The notes below the pieces were generated by a model that had not been told where the DNA came from, did not search any database, and worked only from the letters and a program-made list of their open reading frames with translations. The position numbers and the translations under genes were made by a program. A stretch of DNA of 64,000 bases from contig NZ_VYIX01000003.1 of the NCBI RefSeq assembly GCF_009755885.1, positions 43,507 through 107,506 on the forward strand, given 5' to 3'. Within the stretch, counting starts at the first letter, position 1, and the number at the start of each line of letters is the position of its first letter. This DNA comes from Brachyspira sp. SAP_772. Lineage in GTDB: Bacteria; Spirochaetota; Brachyspiria; Brachyspirales; Brachyspiraceae. Below are positions 1-9,382 of the stretch, piece after piece.

Positions 1-1337
1 TTGAAATCTGCTACTGATTTAGGATTTTCTTCTAAAACTTTTCTAATTATTGTTTCAAGTTCACCAGTATCGCTTACTTGTTTAATTCCTTTTTTCTCAA
101 CTATAGCCGAAGGAGCTTCTCCTGTTTCACACATATCTTCAAAAATCTCTTTCGCTATTTTACCGCTTATAACATTCTCATCTATAAGTTTAAATATTTC
201 AGCAATATGTTCTGGTTTTGGTTTGAATTCTTTTATAGTTAGAAGTTTTTTGTTTAAGTATGCATTAACTTCAACCATTATCCAGTTGCTTATTTTCTTA
301 GGCTGTTTAGGATAAGCTTTTACTGCTGCCTCATAATAATCAGCTAAAGCAGCATCTTCTGTTAATACAACTATATCCTGATCCGGTAAATCATAATCTT
401 TTTTTAGTCTCTCACGTTTTTGCTGAGGAAGTTCTGGAAGCTCTTTTTTAGCCTGCTCAATCTCTTCATCTTTAAGAACTAAAAGAGGTATATCAGGGTC
501 TGGGAAATATCTATAATCTGCAGCACCCTCTTTTGAACGCATTCCTTTAGTAGTGTTTTCTTTAGCATCATAAAGTCTTGTCTCTTGTAAGATTTTCTCT
601 CCATTGTTAAGAGCTTTTATTTGTCTTTTGATTTCATAGTCAATAGCAAGTCTTACATTTCTAAAACTGTTCATATTTTTAACTTCAGTTTTAGTTCCAA
701 GTTCTGTGCTTCCTTTTGGTCTTATAGAAACGTTAGCATCGCATCTTAAAGAACCCTCTTCCATATTACAATCAGAAACATCAATATATTTAAAAATCTT
801 TTTAAGCTCTGTTAAATATTGATAAGCCTCTTCACCTGTAGAAATATCAGGCTCGCTTACACATTCTATCAAACAACAACCAGCACGGTTTAAATCTACA
901 TAACTTAAAGGTCTTCCAGTATCATCATGCACAAGTTTACCAGCATCTTCTTCCATGTGTATTCTGTTTATTCTTATGCTTTTATTGTATGAAGAACCAT
1001 CTTCATTAAGTACAGTTATATCAAGATGACCTTCTGTACAGATTGGTTCATCCATTTGAGTAATCTGATAGTAAGAAGGCAAATCTGGGTAGAAATAATG
1101 TTTTCTAGCAAATCTGCTTTTCTTTTGAATAGTGCAGTTAGTAGCAAGTCCTGCTTTAATAGTTTTATGCACCATTTCTTTATTAACTATAGGCAAAGTA
1201 CCGGGGTGAGCCTGACATCTTGGACAAGTAAGAGTGTTTGCAGGAGCACCGAAAGTGTTTGGGCATGAACAGAATGCTTTTGTTTTTGTATTAAGCTGAA
1301 CATGCACTTCTAATCCTATGACTGCTTCATATTCCAT
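1..1337 (-). CDS. gatB: Aspartyl/glutamyl-tRNA(Asn/Gln) amidotransferase subunit B, 3' end outside window
   Basis: GatB is the tRNA-binding, kinase-like subunit of the GatCAB amidotransferase, which turns Glu-tRNA(Gln) and Asp-tRNA(Asn) into correctly charged tRNAs in the cytoplasm. About 445 codons are visible out of the usual ~475; the C-terminal end of the tail (YqeY-like) domain is cut off by the window start. Seen in the translation: the family N-terminus MEYEAVIGLEVHVQL, then a zinc-type CSC...CPRC pair near residues 23-42, then the conserved YYPDLPSYYQ-like segment (here FYPDLPSYYQITQ) and the DLNRAGCCLIE stretch. The start is the ATG at 1337, giving a normal N-terminus. No gatA or gatC is next to it; its downstream neighbour is outside the window. 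High confidence. Confidence 0.97.
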   Translation of the reverse strand, partial: MEYEAVIGLEVHVQLNTKTKAFCSCPNTFGAPANTLTCPRCQAHPGTLPIVNKEMVHKTIKAGLATNCTIQKKSRFARKHYFYPDLPSYYQITQMDEPICTEGHLDITVLNEDGSSYNKSIRINRIHMEEDAGKLVHDDTGRPLSYVDLNRAGCCLIECVSEPDISTGEEAYQYLTELKKIFKYIDVSDCNMEEGSLRCDANVSIRPKGSTELGTKTEVKNMNSFRNVRLAIDYEIKRQIKALNNGEKILQETRLYDAKENTTKGMRSKEGAADYRYFPDPDIPLLVLKDEEIEQAKKELPELPQQKRERLKKDYDLPDQDIVVLTEDAALADYYEAAVKAYPKQPKKISNWIMVEVNAYLNKKLLTIKEFKPKPEHIAEIFKLIDENVISGKIAKEIFEDMCETGEAPSAIVEKKGIKQVSDTGELETIIRKVLEENPKSVADF

Positions 1338-1447
1338 ATTTATTAATCCTAATTTTAAAATTATTATCTGCTATATTTTATACGAATTTAATTTTTTTTC
1401 AATATATTAAAAAAATATTTGATATAATCCATTAAGCTTCAACAAAA

Positions 1448-1475
1448 TTGACAAAGCATATAATATTGTTATAAT
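1448..1475 (+). promoter_or_regulatory. Sigma70-type promoter of tRNA-Thr
   Basis: TTGACA at 1448-1453, a 16-base spacer and TATAAT at 1470-1475. Transcription would begin around 1482, three bases before the mature tRNA, which fits a single tRNA unit. Both hexamers match consensus exactly. Confidence 0.75.
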
Positions 1476-1484
1476 TATTAAAAA

Positions 1485-1557
1485 GCCAACCTAGCTCAGT
1501 TGGCAGAGCAACGCATTCGTAATGCGTGGGTCGTGGGTTCGATCCCCATGGTTGGCT
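1485..1557 (+). tRNA. tRNA-Thr (anticodon CGU)
   Basis: A 73-base cloverleaf. The acceptor stem pairs GCCAACC (1485-1491) with GGTTGGC (1550-1556). The D-arm contains AGCTCAGTTGGCAGAGC. The anticodon stem is ACGCA/TGCGT around loop TTCGTAA, so the anticodon is CGU, reading the ACG threonine codon. The T-arm has the GTTCGATCC core. The discriminator base is U at 1557 and the 3' CCA is not encoded, so it must be added after transcription. A T-rich stretch follows. Identity is read directly from the anticodon. Confidence 0.97.
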
Positions 1558-1623
1558 TTTATATTTGTAAAATATTTTTTATAATTAATTTATCAATAAA
1601 AAAATATAACAATAAAACATAAT

Positions 1624-2574
1624 ATGAAAGAATTTGAACTTATAGAAAAAATAAAACAACTGTCAAATAACCACAATAAAACTTCAAACATCAATATCGG
1701 CGATGATTGTGCTGTGTTAAGAAATATTAGTGATGAAAAAGATATTCTAGTAACAACAGATATATTAGTTGAAAACATACATTTTAGCCTTAAATATTAT
1801 TCTTTTTATGATGTTGGATATAAATCAGCACAAGTTAATATTAGCGATATTATATGTAAAGGTGCTTTTCCTAAGAGTGTGTTTGTGTCATTATCTATAC
1901 CAAAAAACATTACAGAAGAAAATATTTTAAAATGGTATGATGGTTTTTTGGAAGCATGCAAACCATATAACATAGAAATTGCAGGAGGAGACACCACTAG
2001 TTCAAACAATGATTTTTTTATATCTATAACATTAATTGGTGAAATAGAAAAAAATAAATCAATACTTAGAAGCAATTCAAAAGATAATGACAATATTTAT
2101 GTTTTAGGAATTGTTGGTGAAAGTGACTGGGGTCTAAAAAAACTATTATCTGGCAACTACAGCTATGATGATGAAAGTGTAAAAACCCATTTAAGACCAA
2201 AACTTTTCTTTAATGAATGGCAAGAGATAATAAAAAAATACAAAATAAACTCTTCTATAGATATTAGTGATGGACTGTTACAAGATTTATCTCATATAGC
2301 AGAGAAGTCTAATTTGTATGCTAAAGTATTTGAAGATTCTAATTGGCAAAAGGTTAATAGATTTTTTGATGGCAGCAAAGAAGTATTAAACTCAATACTC
2401 ACAGGCGGAGAAGATTATGCTGTGTTATTTACCACTCAAGATAATATAGAAGAAAAAGACAATCTTATAAAAATAGGAAAAATGACATCATCAAAAGAAG
2501 ATAATAGAGTTTCATTTATAGATAAAAATAATAAAACAGTAAATTTTAAATATAAAGGATATACTCATATTTAA
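1624..2574 (+). CDS. thiL: Thiamine-monophosphate kinase
   Basis: ThiL phosphorylates thiamine monophosphate to thiamine diphosphate using ATP, the last step of cofactor synthesis. The 316-residue protein has the usual length and the ordered motifs of the PurM/SelD/ThiL ATP-binding fold: IGDDCAV near residue 26, VTTDILVENIHF near 43-54 for the metal-bound N-terminal strand, EIAGGDTTSS near 118, DISDGLLQDL near 216, and LTGGEDYAVLF near 260. It is transcribed away from the tRNA and its last four bases overlap the end of the convergent glycosyltransferase gene. No other thiamine-synthesis gene and no recognisable TPP riboswitch is nearby, which would fit salvage or kinase use only. High confidence. 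Confidence 0.95.
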   Translation: MKEFELIEKIKQLSNNHNKTSNINIGDDCAVLRNISDEKDILVTTDILVENIHFSLKYYSFYDVGYKSAQVNISDIICKGAFPKSVFVSLSIPKNITEENILKWYDGFLEACKPYNIEIAGGDTTSSNNDFFISITLIGEIEKNKSILRSNSKDNDNIYVLGIVGESDWGLKKLLSGNYSYDDESVKTHLRPKLFFNEWQEIIKKYKINSSIDISDGLLQDLSHIAEKSNLYAKVFEDSNWQKVNRFFDGSKEVLNSILTGGEDYAVLFTTQDNIEEKDNLIKIGKMTSSKEDNRVSFIDKNNKTVNFKYKGYTHI

Positions 2575-3677
2575 AACTTACTATCAGCAATTTTATCTAA
2601 TGCATATTTTTTGTATTTTTCTCTAAGAGTGATAGAAGGTATCCACCAAGCCACAGAAAACACTTTTTTCTTTATAGATTCTATCTTGTCTATATAAACT
2701 TTATAATCATCATAAGTTTTCATTACATAAACATTGTATGAATAGAATGCATGTTTTTTTCTATCTATTTCAACATCAAGTTTTTTTATTAAGTTATGAC
2801 AGAGTTTATAAAACTCATCTTTATTCTCTGCTTTATAATTATTAAAAGTATGAAGCAAAGAAAAGAAATTATAATAATTACAATCTATAAGCAAATCTTT
2901 TTTATTTTCTTTATAATAATTAAAAACATTTTCAAAAACTTCTAATATCGCTAAAGGCATATTTTTAGTGTAAGAGATATTACCTATTAAAGAAGTGCTC
3001 CTTTGTAAATAATAATATTTTGCGTTATTGTTATAACATATTTTTGGATTATAAACTAAAAACCTATAAAACATATCCACATCTTCAGCTAATCTATATT
3101 TTGAATAAAGTAATTTATGTTCTATTAAAAAATTTTTCTTATATAATTTATTCCAAGCAACAACTAAAGGATATTCTGGAGTATTTTCTTTTTCTGTAGT
3201 ATTAACATTAAAATTACTAATACCTTCAATGTAGGAGTTTTTAAATTTCTTCTTCCAAATATTTAATCTGTTATGATAATAAGGCTTTATATTATTAGTA
3301 GCTTCATTAAAAGTATATATATTATTTGTAAAAACTATGTCAGCATCACTTTTTAAAGCAGTATTATATAACTCTTCAATAAAGTTCTCAGATACAAAAT
3401 CATCAGAATCTATAAATGAAATATAATCTGCATTGCTTTCTAATAAACCGCTATTTCTTGCAAAACCTAAACCTTGATTTTCCTTATGATTAATAATTTT
3501 TACTCTATTGTCTTTATTTATATATTCTTTAATAATATTTTCTGAGTTGTCAGTAGAACAATCATTAACACAAATTATTTCTATATCTTTTAATGTTTGA
3601 TTAATCACACTATCCAAACATTTTCTTAAATATTTTTCAACATTATAAATTGGTAAAACAACAGAAACTTTAGGCAT
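2571..3677 (-). CDS. Family 2 glycosyltransferase
   Basis: A GT-A fold, family 2 glycosyltransferase of 368 residues, expected to move a sugar from a nucleotide-sugar onto a surface glycan or lipid. The first 110 residues hold the typical nucleotide-binding features: KVSVVLPIYNVE at the N-terminus, CVNDCSTDNS, ENQGLGFARNSGL, and the metal-binding acidic group FIDSDDFV. The C-terminal two thirds are lysine- and tyrosine-rich and unrecognised; there is no clear membrane helix. The longest reading frame begins at 3686, but GGAG lies right against that ATG; the ATG at 3677 is nine bases downstream of the same GGAG and gives MPKVSVVLPIYN, so I prefer it. Acceptor and donor cannot be told. Likely co-transcribed after pepT. 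Confidence 0.88.
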   Translation of the reverse strand: MPKVSVVLPIYNVEKYLRKCLDSVINQTLKDIEIICVNDCSTDNSENIIKEYINKDNRVKIINHKENQGLGFARNSGLLESNADYISFIDSDDFVSENFIEELYNTALKSDADIVFTNNIYTFNEATNNIKPYYHNRLNIWKKKFKNSYIEGISNFNVNTTEKENTPEYPLVVAWNKLYKKNFLIEHKLLYSKYRLAEDVDMFYRFLVYNPKICYNNNAKYYYLQRSTSLIGNISYTKNMPLAILEVFENVFNYYKENKKDLLIDCNYYNFFSLLHTFNNYKAENKDEFYKLCHNLIKKLDVEIDRKKHAFYSYNVYVMKTYDDYKVYIDKIESIKKKVFSVAWWIPSITLREKYKKYALDKIADSKF

Positions 3678-3692
3678 TAAAAACATCTCCTA

Positions 3693-4925
3693 TTATTTAT
3701 AATTAGCATATATACTTACTATTTTTAGTAAAACCTCAACCATCTTCTCCAAAGACTGAACAGGAATATACTCAAATCTACTATGGGCATTTTCTCCTCC
3801 AGTAGAAAGATTAGGACAAGGAAGATTTCTAAACGATAACCTAGCACCATCAGTGCCTCCTCTAATAGGAACTTGTTTTTCTTTTATACCGCATTCATTA
3901 AAAGCTATTTTAGCATTTTCTATTAAATGCATATGAGGAAGTATTTTTTCTTTCATATTGTAGTAACTATCTTTAAGCTTAACTACAAATGTGTTTTCAC
4001 CATACTTTTTATTTAGAAACTCACAAATATTTTTTATAAACTCTTTTTTATTTTCAAACTTTTCTCTGTCATGATCTCTTATTATATATTCAAGCTTAGC
4101 ATTTTCTTCATTGCCTTCTATATATGATAAATGATAAAAACCTTCATAATTTTCTGTATACTCTGGCTTTTCGTTTTGCGGAAGCATGCCATTAAACTCC
4201 ATAGCAAGTAATATGGCATTTTTCATTTTGTTTTTAGCATAACCCGGATGAACATTAACCCCATTAACAACTATATTACAAGAAGCAGCATTAAAGTTCT
4301 CGTATTCTATCTCTCCTAATTCTCCGCCGTCTATAGTATATGCAAAATCAGCTCCAAACCCTTCAACATTAAAATGCTCTATACCAGAACCTATTTCTTC
4401 ATCTGGAGTAAATGCTATTTTTATCTCTCCATGCTCTATACTTTTATCTTTCATTATAGTTTCAACCATAGTCATAATCTCAGCAATACCAGCCTTGTCA
4501 TCAGCACCCAAAAGTGTTGTACCGTCTGTTACTATTAAATCAGAGCCTATATATTTATTTAAATTAAGAAAATCTTTTACACTAAATATTATGTTTTTTT
4601 CTTTGTTTAATATTATGTCTTTACCATCATAATTTTTGATTATATTAGCCTTTATATCCTTGCCGCTAACATCTTCAACAGTATCCAAATGAGCAATAAA
4701 ACCTATTTTGGCTTTATCCTCTTTTCCCTTAGTTGCAGGAATTGCAGCATATACAAAAGATTTCTCATCAATATAAGAATTATCAACTCCTAAATCTTTT
4801 AACTCTTTTAATAAATATTCAGCAAACACTCTCTGCCCAATAGAGCTTGGTGTTTCATTTTCATTGGCAGACGATGATGAAGTGTCAAAAGCAGTGTATT
4901 TTATAAATCTTTCATAAGCTTTCAT
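3693..4925 (-). CDS. pepT: Peptidase T (tripeptide aminopeptidase)
   Basis: A cytoplasmic M20-family zinc aminopeptidase that removes the N-terminal residue from tripeptides. At 410 residues it has the standard PepT length. The di-zinc and catalytic motifs are in order: AHLDTV near residue 78, TDGTTLLGADDKAG near 133-146, TPDEEIGSG near 173-181, TIDGGELGEIEYENFN near 196, and RGGTDGARLS near 357. The N-terminus MKAYERFIKYTAFDTSS is also typical. The glycosyltransferase gene follows about 15 bases later on the same strand. It probably serves amino-acid recovery from peptides, matching the peptide-binding protein gene at 42 kb. High confidence. Confidence 0.96.
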   Translation of the reverse strand: MKAYERFIKYTAFDTSSSSANENETPSSIGQRVFAEYLLKELKDLGVDNSYIDEKSFVYAAIPATKGKEDKAKIGFIAHLDTVEDVSGKDIKANIIKNYDGKDIILNKEKNIIFSVKDFLNLNKYIGSDLIVTDGTTLLGADDKAGIAEIMTMVETIMKDKSIEHGEIKIAFTPDEEIGSGIEHFNVEGFGADFAYTIDGGELGEIEYENFNAASCNIVVNGVNVHPGYAKNKMKNAILLAMEFNGMLPQNEKPEYTENYEGFYHLSYIEGNEENAKLEYIIRDHDREKFENKKEFIKNICEFLNKKYGENTFVVKLKDSYYNMKEKILPHMHLIENAKIAFNECGIKEKQVPIRGGTDGARLSFRNLPCPNLSTGGENAHSRFEYIPVQSLEKMVEVLLKIVSIYANYK

Positions 4926-4987
4926 AATATTATCCTAAAAATTAATATTTATATATTATCAAAAAAGAGTAAATATTCAATATTTAA

Positions 4988-5016
4988 TTGATATTTTAAT
5001 TTCTTTATGTTATATT
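4988..5016 (+). promoter_or_regulatory. Probable sigma70 promoter
   Basis: TTGATA at 4988-4993, 17-base spacer, TATATT at 5011-5016, preceded by an extended -10 TG (5008-5009). Predicted start near 5023 gives a very short leader for the outer-membrane-like gene at 5046. Confidence 0.5.
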
Positions 5017-5045
5017 TGCTAAATTAATAAATTATGGGTAAAATT

Positions 5046-6329
5046 ATGAAAAAATATTTGTCTTTAGTTATTATCATTTTTAATGTTTTTAATGCATTAT
5101 ACAGTCAAACAACAAACATACAAACAACAAATACAAACTCTGGTAAATATGGAATTTTAAGTGCATCATTAGAATTAATAGCATATGGAAGAATGAGTGA
5201 TTTAATAGAACAAACAGGAAATGAAGATACATTAGGGGTACTTCTTTATGGAGATTTGCACTATATAAAAGAATATAAATATGCATCTATTGAAGCAAAT
5301 ATAAATGCTAGATTTTATGAACCTTTATCTCATAAAGCTAGATTTTATAAAGATATGTCTCCTCCTGTTGTTGATTTTTCTAAAATGAATCTATTTGTAA
5401 ATTTCAAATATATTGGAGTAAGAGCTGGGGTATTAGAACCATACACAAAAAATATACCTATGACTTCATATTTCCCTACACTATTTTATTTTCACACAGT
5501 AAGCAGCAACAAAGCAACTATATTATCAGGACCAAGAGATATGCCTATAGGTTATGAAACGCAATTTATACCAAGATACGATACAGGTCTTATGATAGAG
5601 TCATCGTTCTATGGAGTATTCATTGGAATTGGTGTGGTCAATGGTGAAATGGGGCTTGACCCTAACTCTTCTAAAGGATTAATGGCTAAAATATCCTATA
5701 GTAACGATTATATTAATACTGGTGTTGCAGGTATAGTAAGTCAGCTTGGATCAATACCTATAAAAGAATATGGAGATAGTATTAATGCTTTTTTCTATTT
5801 TAAAAATGGCAAAAATGGAAGATTTACAGTAGGAATAGAAGGATTTTGGTTTAGACATGGAATAATGAGATACAATGAATATTCACCGGGAAACGAAAAT
5901 AATAATCCTCACAATTATAATGGAGGATACTATACAGATTTCTCTATTCAAACATTTGATGGCAATAAACCTTATTATGCTATGAGCGGTTTTCTTTTCT
6001 TTGAGGCGAGAAGATTATGGATTATAGATATTACAGCACATGTTGGAGTGCATGATAATAATATTTATTCAAACAGTGAAGATATTTTTCAGCCTAAATA
6101 TAGAGCATTTTTAAAACTTACTTTTAATGTTACAGAAGATTTTAAAATTATGGTTTCAGATACATTTACATATGACCCTGTATATAAAAATAATTATCAA
6201 TATTATGAGCTTGAAAATAGAAATCAAGTTGGCGTAATTTCATATAATGAAAAAAACGGTCATTACACTGTAGACAATGATTTTTATATAGGTTTGAGTT
6301 TTAAATTTGGTGGAGTTTGGGGTAAATAA
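5046..6329 (+). CDS. Exported, probably outer-membrane beta-barrel protein of unknown family
   Basis: I do not recognise the family. The protein (about 427 residues) begins with MKKYLSLVIIIFNVFNALYSQ, a standard Sec signal peptide, likely cleaved near the Ser-Gln junction. The rest is rich in alternating aromatic and polar residues with many glycines (for example GVRAGVLEP, GVFIGIGVVNGEMG, FTVGIEGFWFRHG) and ends in FYIGLSFKFGGVWGK, all suggesting amphipathic beta strands of an outer-membrane barrel or porin-like protein. An ATG at 5034 would add four residues in frame; 5046 puts a GGG seven bases upstream and gives a cleaner signal peptide, so it is preferred. It stands alone between convergent and divergent neighbours, with its own promoter. 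Role unknown. Confidence 0.75.
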   Translation: MKKYLSLVIIIFNVFNALYSQTTNIQTTNTNSGKYGILSASLELIAYGRMSDLIEQTGNEDTLGVLLYGDLHYIKEYKYASIEANINARFYEPLSHKARFYKDMSPPVVDFSKMNLFVNFKYIGVRAGVLEPYTKNIPMTSYFPTLFYFHTVSSNKATILSGPRDMPIGYETQFIPRYDTGLMIESSFYGVFIGIGVVNGEMGLDPNSSKGLMAKISYSNDYINTGVAGIVSQLGSIPIKEYGDSINAFFYFKNGKNGRFTVGIEGFWFRHGIMRYNEYSPGNENNNPHNYNGGYYTDFSIQTFDGNKPYYAMSGFLFFEARRLWIIDITAHVGVHDNNIYSNSEDIFQPKYRAFLKLTFNVTEDFKIMVSDTFTYDPVYKNNYQYYELENRNQVGVISYNEKNGHYTVDNDFYIGLSFKFGGVWGK

Positions 6330-6335
6330 ATATAA

Positions 6336-7949
6336 TTAAGAAACAAAATTATCAATTTCTTTTAAAATATTTTCTCTTAAGATGTTTCTTTTTGTTTTAA
6401 TTTCTTTTAGAATATCCAATGCAAGAGAAGCATCTTTGAGAGATTTTCTTATCTGCCAAAAGCCGCTGTCCCAAAGAGATATTTTAAATTTATCTGCATT
6501 AACTTTTTCTATATTAGTATAAAAATATTTATAAAGCTCTTTTGAAATATCAATTAAATCTTTAGCTTCTTTTGTGAAAGAAATATTTTTTAAATAATCA
6601 TATACAAATCTGCTTTCTCCATCATAACTAAAAAAACTATTATTGCAAAAAACTTCTTTATAATCAAACGGATAAAAATGATTAATTATTTTATAATATT
6701 TGTTATTATAAAAAATATTATCCATAGCAGAGGTTTGATTGGAAGTAGAAAATAAGCTCCACACTATAGAGTCATTTTTAAAATCATCAGAAAAACTTTT
6801 TTTTGGAATAATAAATTGATCACTTCCATTAAGCCAATTAACTTTTACACTTCTTCTAACGGCATGTATAATCATAGCTTTTTCAAAATTTTCTTTTGTG
6901 ATAGAAAGAGAACCTGCAGAAGCCTGAGGAGCAGAAAATATTGCTGTGAGATTTTGTTTTTGTAAATCGCTTCCGCAGCTCATAAGTGAACCTATAAAAC
7001 CATCGCATATTTTGTTTCTTATGTCTTTTCCATTTTCTTTTACAACTATAGCAGATGATAAAGGCACAAATGATGATGTTGTTCTTATTCTCTTTATCCA
7101 TTTATTTAACAGTTCTTCTCTAGAAACCACGCTATAATTTTTTTTAGTTTTTAATTCTCCATTATCATTAAGTATATCTAATACTATATTTTCTTTTTTT
7201 ATGTTAAACAATTTTGAAACTTTCCATATTATAAAACTCACAGGAAAGGGAGTTGTTTTTGAAGTGTTATCAAAATTAGAAGAAGAGAATATAAAACCAT
7301 TCATAAACTTATAATTACAAACATTGTTTCTAAACTTTTCATTATTGTTTGATTTTATATAATTTGTTTTAGAAAATATTGCTAAATAAACTTCTCTATA
7401 TAAAAACTCTCTGTATATTCTAAACATAAACTGAGCATAAAGCTCTCTCGAAGATTCTCCTAATTTTTCGGCGTGCATAATATCTCTTATTTTGCTAATA
7501 CTCACATTTTTTTTGCTTTTTGAATTTGTGCCTGCAACTTGACTTGTAGCATATGGAGGGTTTATAAATATTAACCATTTTAAGTTTTTATTATTTAAGT
7601 CTTTTATTAATTTTTTTGGAAGCTTTTGATAGTTAAAAATATTTTCTGAAACAACTATATCATCATTCAAATAATCATATTGAAATAAACAAACTCCTCT
7701 GAACTTTTTCTTGCAATAATCAATATCTTTTTCATCTATTGTAGACATATACAAATATTTATACAATTCTTTATCTAAATAATATTCTAAATTCCCTCTT
7801 CCAGATGCCATATCCCATATTCTATAATTGCCGCTTTTTAATTCATCTATAGAAATAACACTATTTATATACTCTAAAGACTTTTTGGCAAATATCAAAG
7901 GTGTATAAAACTCACCTAAATATCTTTTTTTGGAATTATATTCACTCAT
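6336..7949 (-). CDS. N6-adenine DNA methyltransferase, no restriction partner seen
   Basis: A gamma-type N6-adenine methyltransferase that would transfer a methyl group from S-adenosylmethionine to adenine in DNA. The 537-residue protein shows GEFYTP at residues 12-17 (the F-x-T-P signature of type I/IIG enzymes), a SAM-binding motif I WDMASGRGN at 45-53, and the catalytic motif IV FINPPY with NPPY at 130-133. A long C-terminal half (from about 270) would be the target-recognition part. No endonuclease, specificity subunit or helicase is adjacent. The gene starts one base after the stop codon of the upstream PP-loop gene, so the two are very likely co-transcribed and translationally coupled. 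It may be an orphan regulatory methylase or an Eco57I-like enzyme without nuclease. The target sequence cannot be read from this. Confidence 0.85.
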   Translation of the reverse strand: MSEYNSKKRYLGEFYTPLIFAKKSLEYINSVISIDELKSGNYRIWDMASGRGNLEYYLDKELYKYLYMSTIDEKDIDYCKKKFRGVCLFQYDYLNDDIVVSENIFNYQKLPKKLIKDLNNKNLKWLIFINPPYATSQVAGTNSKSKKNVSISKIRDIMHAEKLGESSRELYAQFMFRIYREFLYREVYLAIFSKTNYIKSNNNEKFRNNVCNYKFMNGFIFSSSNFDNTSKTTPFPVSFIIWKVSKLFNIKKENIVLDILNDNGELKTKKNYSVVSREELLNKWIKRIRTTSSFVPLSSAIVVKENGKDIRNKICDGFIGSLMSCGSDLQKQNLTAIFSAPQASAGSLSITKENFEKAMIIHAVRRSVKVNWLNGSDQFIIPKKSFSDDFKNDSIVWSLFSTSNQTSAMDNIFYNNKYYKIINHFYPFDYKEVFCNNSFFSYDGESRFVYDYLKNISFTKEAKDLIDISKELYKYFYTNIEKVNADKFKISLWDSGFWQIRKSLKDASLALDILKEIKTKRNILRENILKEIDNFVS

Positions 7950-7950
7950 A

Positions 7951-9003
7951 TTATAATATCTGTGTAAATTGTGTTTCTTTAGATTTTTTATTATCTATCT
8001 CGATTATCTCTTTTTCATCATCTTTATCATTATAATTATAAGAAATCGTTATAGACAAAGTTTCAGCCTCTTCTTTAGAAAAATAACCCATTATGTTTGC
8101 AGATTTTAACACTACTTCTTTTATGTTCTCAACTTCCCCATAAAGCTCTAAATAACCAAAAGGCCCCTTATTATAATTTGGTCTAAATGTAATAGCGTTT
8201 TTTCTCTCTCTTTTTTCTAATGCATCATTTTCATTTTCATTTCTTCCAAGTATAAGTTTTGCATTATCATCAATTCTTATATGCCTTCCTATAGCTAAAT
8301 ACTGCATAAGCTCCATATTAACAATATCTCTTCCATTATGAGAAACTAGCTCCTCGTATCTTCTTCCATAATTTTTATCAACTATAGAACAGCACCCGCC
8401 AGAAGGAATAGGATAATCATCTATACCAAACTCTTTAGCAAGCTCCATCTGTACATGCCTGCTTCGTCCATATATATCATAAAGATTTTCTCTGTTTATA
8501 AGCCCCTCGCTTTCTGCTATTGTGATTGGAAGAAGCTTTGCAGATAATGGTCTTAAAAGTTTGCCCTCAAGTCCGCTTTCTCTTATAGAATTAATTAAGT
8601 CTTGAGATTTTTGACTCATAGGTCTTTGCCCTTTAACTTCTCCAGTAGCAATAAAATCAAATCCCTCTTCTTCCATTATATTTTTAGCAGTTTTAAGCAT
8701 AAGTATATGGCAATCCAAACAAGGATTAATAGAACTTCCATAACCATATTTTGGATTTAAAAACATATCAATATATTTATCTTTCAAAGAAACAAATCTT
8801 ATTGGAATATTAAGAAAATCGGCAGCCTTTTTAGCAGGGTCATTATAATGTATATTCATAAGCTCATTTTTAATTACAGGGTATTCAAGCCCTGTAACGA
8901 ATCTTACAGCAAGAACATCAATATTTTCTCTTTTTAATATAGCCCCCACAAGCATACTATCAAGACCGCCTGAAAGAAGCAAAATAGCCTTAGCTTTTTT
9001 CAT
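7951..9003 (-). CDS. PP-loop ATPase related to tRNA thiolases (MnmA/ThiI type) with C-terminal NFACT-R-like domain
   Basis: A 350-residue PP-loop ATP pyrophosphatase. The nucleotide-binding signature SGGLDS is at residues 11-16; NPCLDCHILM near 92 supplies a Cys-x-x-Cys pair and IPSGGCCS near 200 adds another cysteine pair, as in sulfur-transfer enzymes that activate a tRNA base by adenylation and then insert sulfur. After about residue 230 comes a second domain (AIGRHIRIDDNAKLILGRNE..., then FRPNYNKGPFGYL) that I match to the RNA-binding NFACT-R family known to be fused to such PP-loop enzymes. The sequence is not a standard MnmA, so the modified base is uncertain. A good AAAGG precedes the ATG. 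It forms a unit with the downstream DNA methyltransferase gene. Confidence 0.82.
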   Translation of the reverse strand: MKKAKAILLLSGGLDSMLVGAILKRENIDVLAVRFVTGLEYPVIKNELMNIHYNDPAKKAADFLNIPIRFVSLKDKYIDMFLNPKYGYGSSINPCLDCHILMLKTAKNIMEEEGFDFIATGEVKGQRPMSQKSQDLINSIRESGLEGKLLRPLSAKLLPITIAESEGLINRENLYDIYGRSRHVQMELAKEFGIDDYPIPSGGCCSIVDKNYGRRYEELVSHNGRDIVNMELMQYLAIGRHIRIDDNAKLILGRNENENDALEKRERKNAITFRPNYNKGPFGYLELYGEVENIKEVVLKSANIMGYFSKEEAETLSITISYNYNDKDDEKEIIEIDNKKSKETQFTQIL

Positions 9004-9074
9004 TTACATTTACCTTTATTTTAATAATTTTTTTGAGTATATACTAAAATTTTCAAATTTGTCAATTTTTTAAT

Positions 9075-9292
9075 GTTCTTTTTCCCGCCGCAAAAAGAAC
9101 CAAAAAGTGCAAATATTTAGACTTTATATTTTAATAATATATATAATCTAAAATAATATCTATATCTTTGAATAAAAATGCAGTTCTTTTGCTTCTTTTA
9201 TACCAATACCGAAGGCACTTCCTACGGTCGTAAAAGAAGTGGGGGCGTGTACCCTATGGGCACGCTTTGCAGGGGGCTAGTCCCCACAAATA
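9075..9292. repeat. GC-rich dispersed intergenic repeat, copy 1
   Basis: In the 436-base spacer between genes at 9003 and 9440. It is much more GC-rich than its surroundings. Its right half reads, in order, a TGCAGTTCTTTTGCTTC block (9179-9195), a CGAAGGCACTTCCTACGGTCG block (9210-9230), AAGTGGGGGCGTGTACCCTATGGGCACGC (around 9238-9265) and a GGGGGCTAGTCCCC palindrome (9272-9285). The same modules occur in the reverse direction at 46772-46912 and, rearranged, at 52281-52660. The left half (CCCGCCGCAAAAAGAACCAAAAAGTGCAAATATTTAG) resembles 12187-12292. No protein-coding function is apparent. Confidence 0.8.
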
Positions 9293-9382
9293 AAAAAATT
9301 AAAAAATATTTCTGACAAAATTTATTTATTTTAGTATATATTCATTTTCTAATTTATTCAATAATAATAATTTGTTAAAATA

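Noticed and set aside
6336..7949. Complete restriction-modification system
   Set aside because: Only the methylase is seen; neighbours on both sides are unrelated genes, and no nuclease motif is apparent in its C-terminal half.
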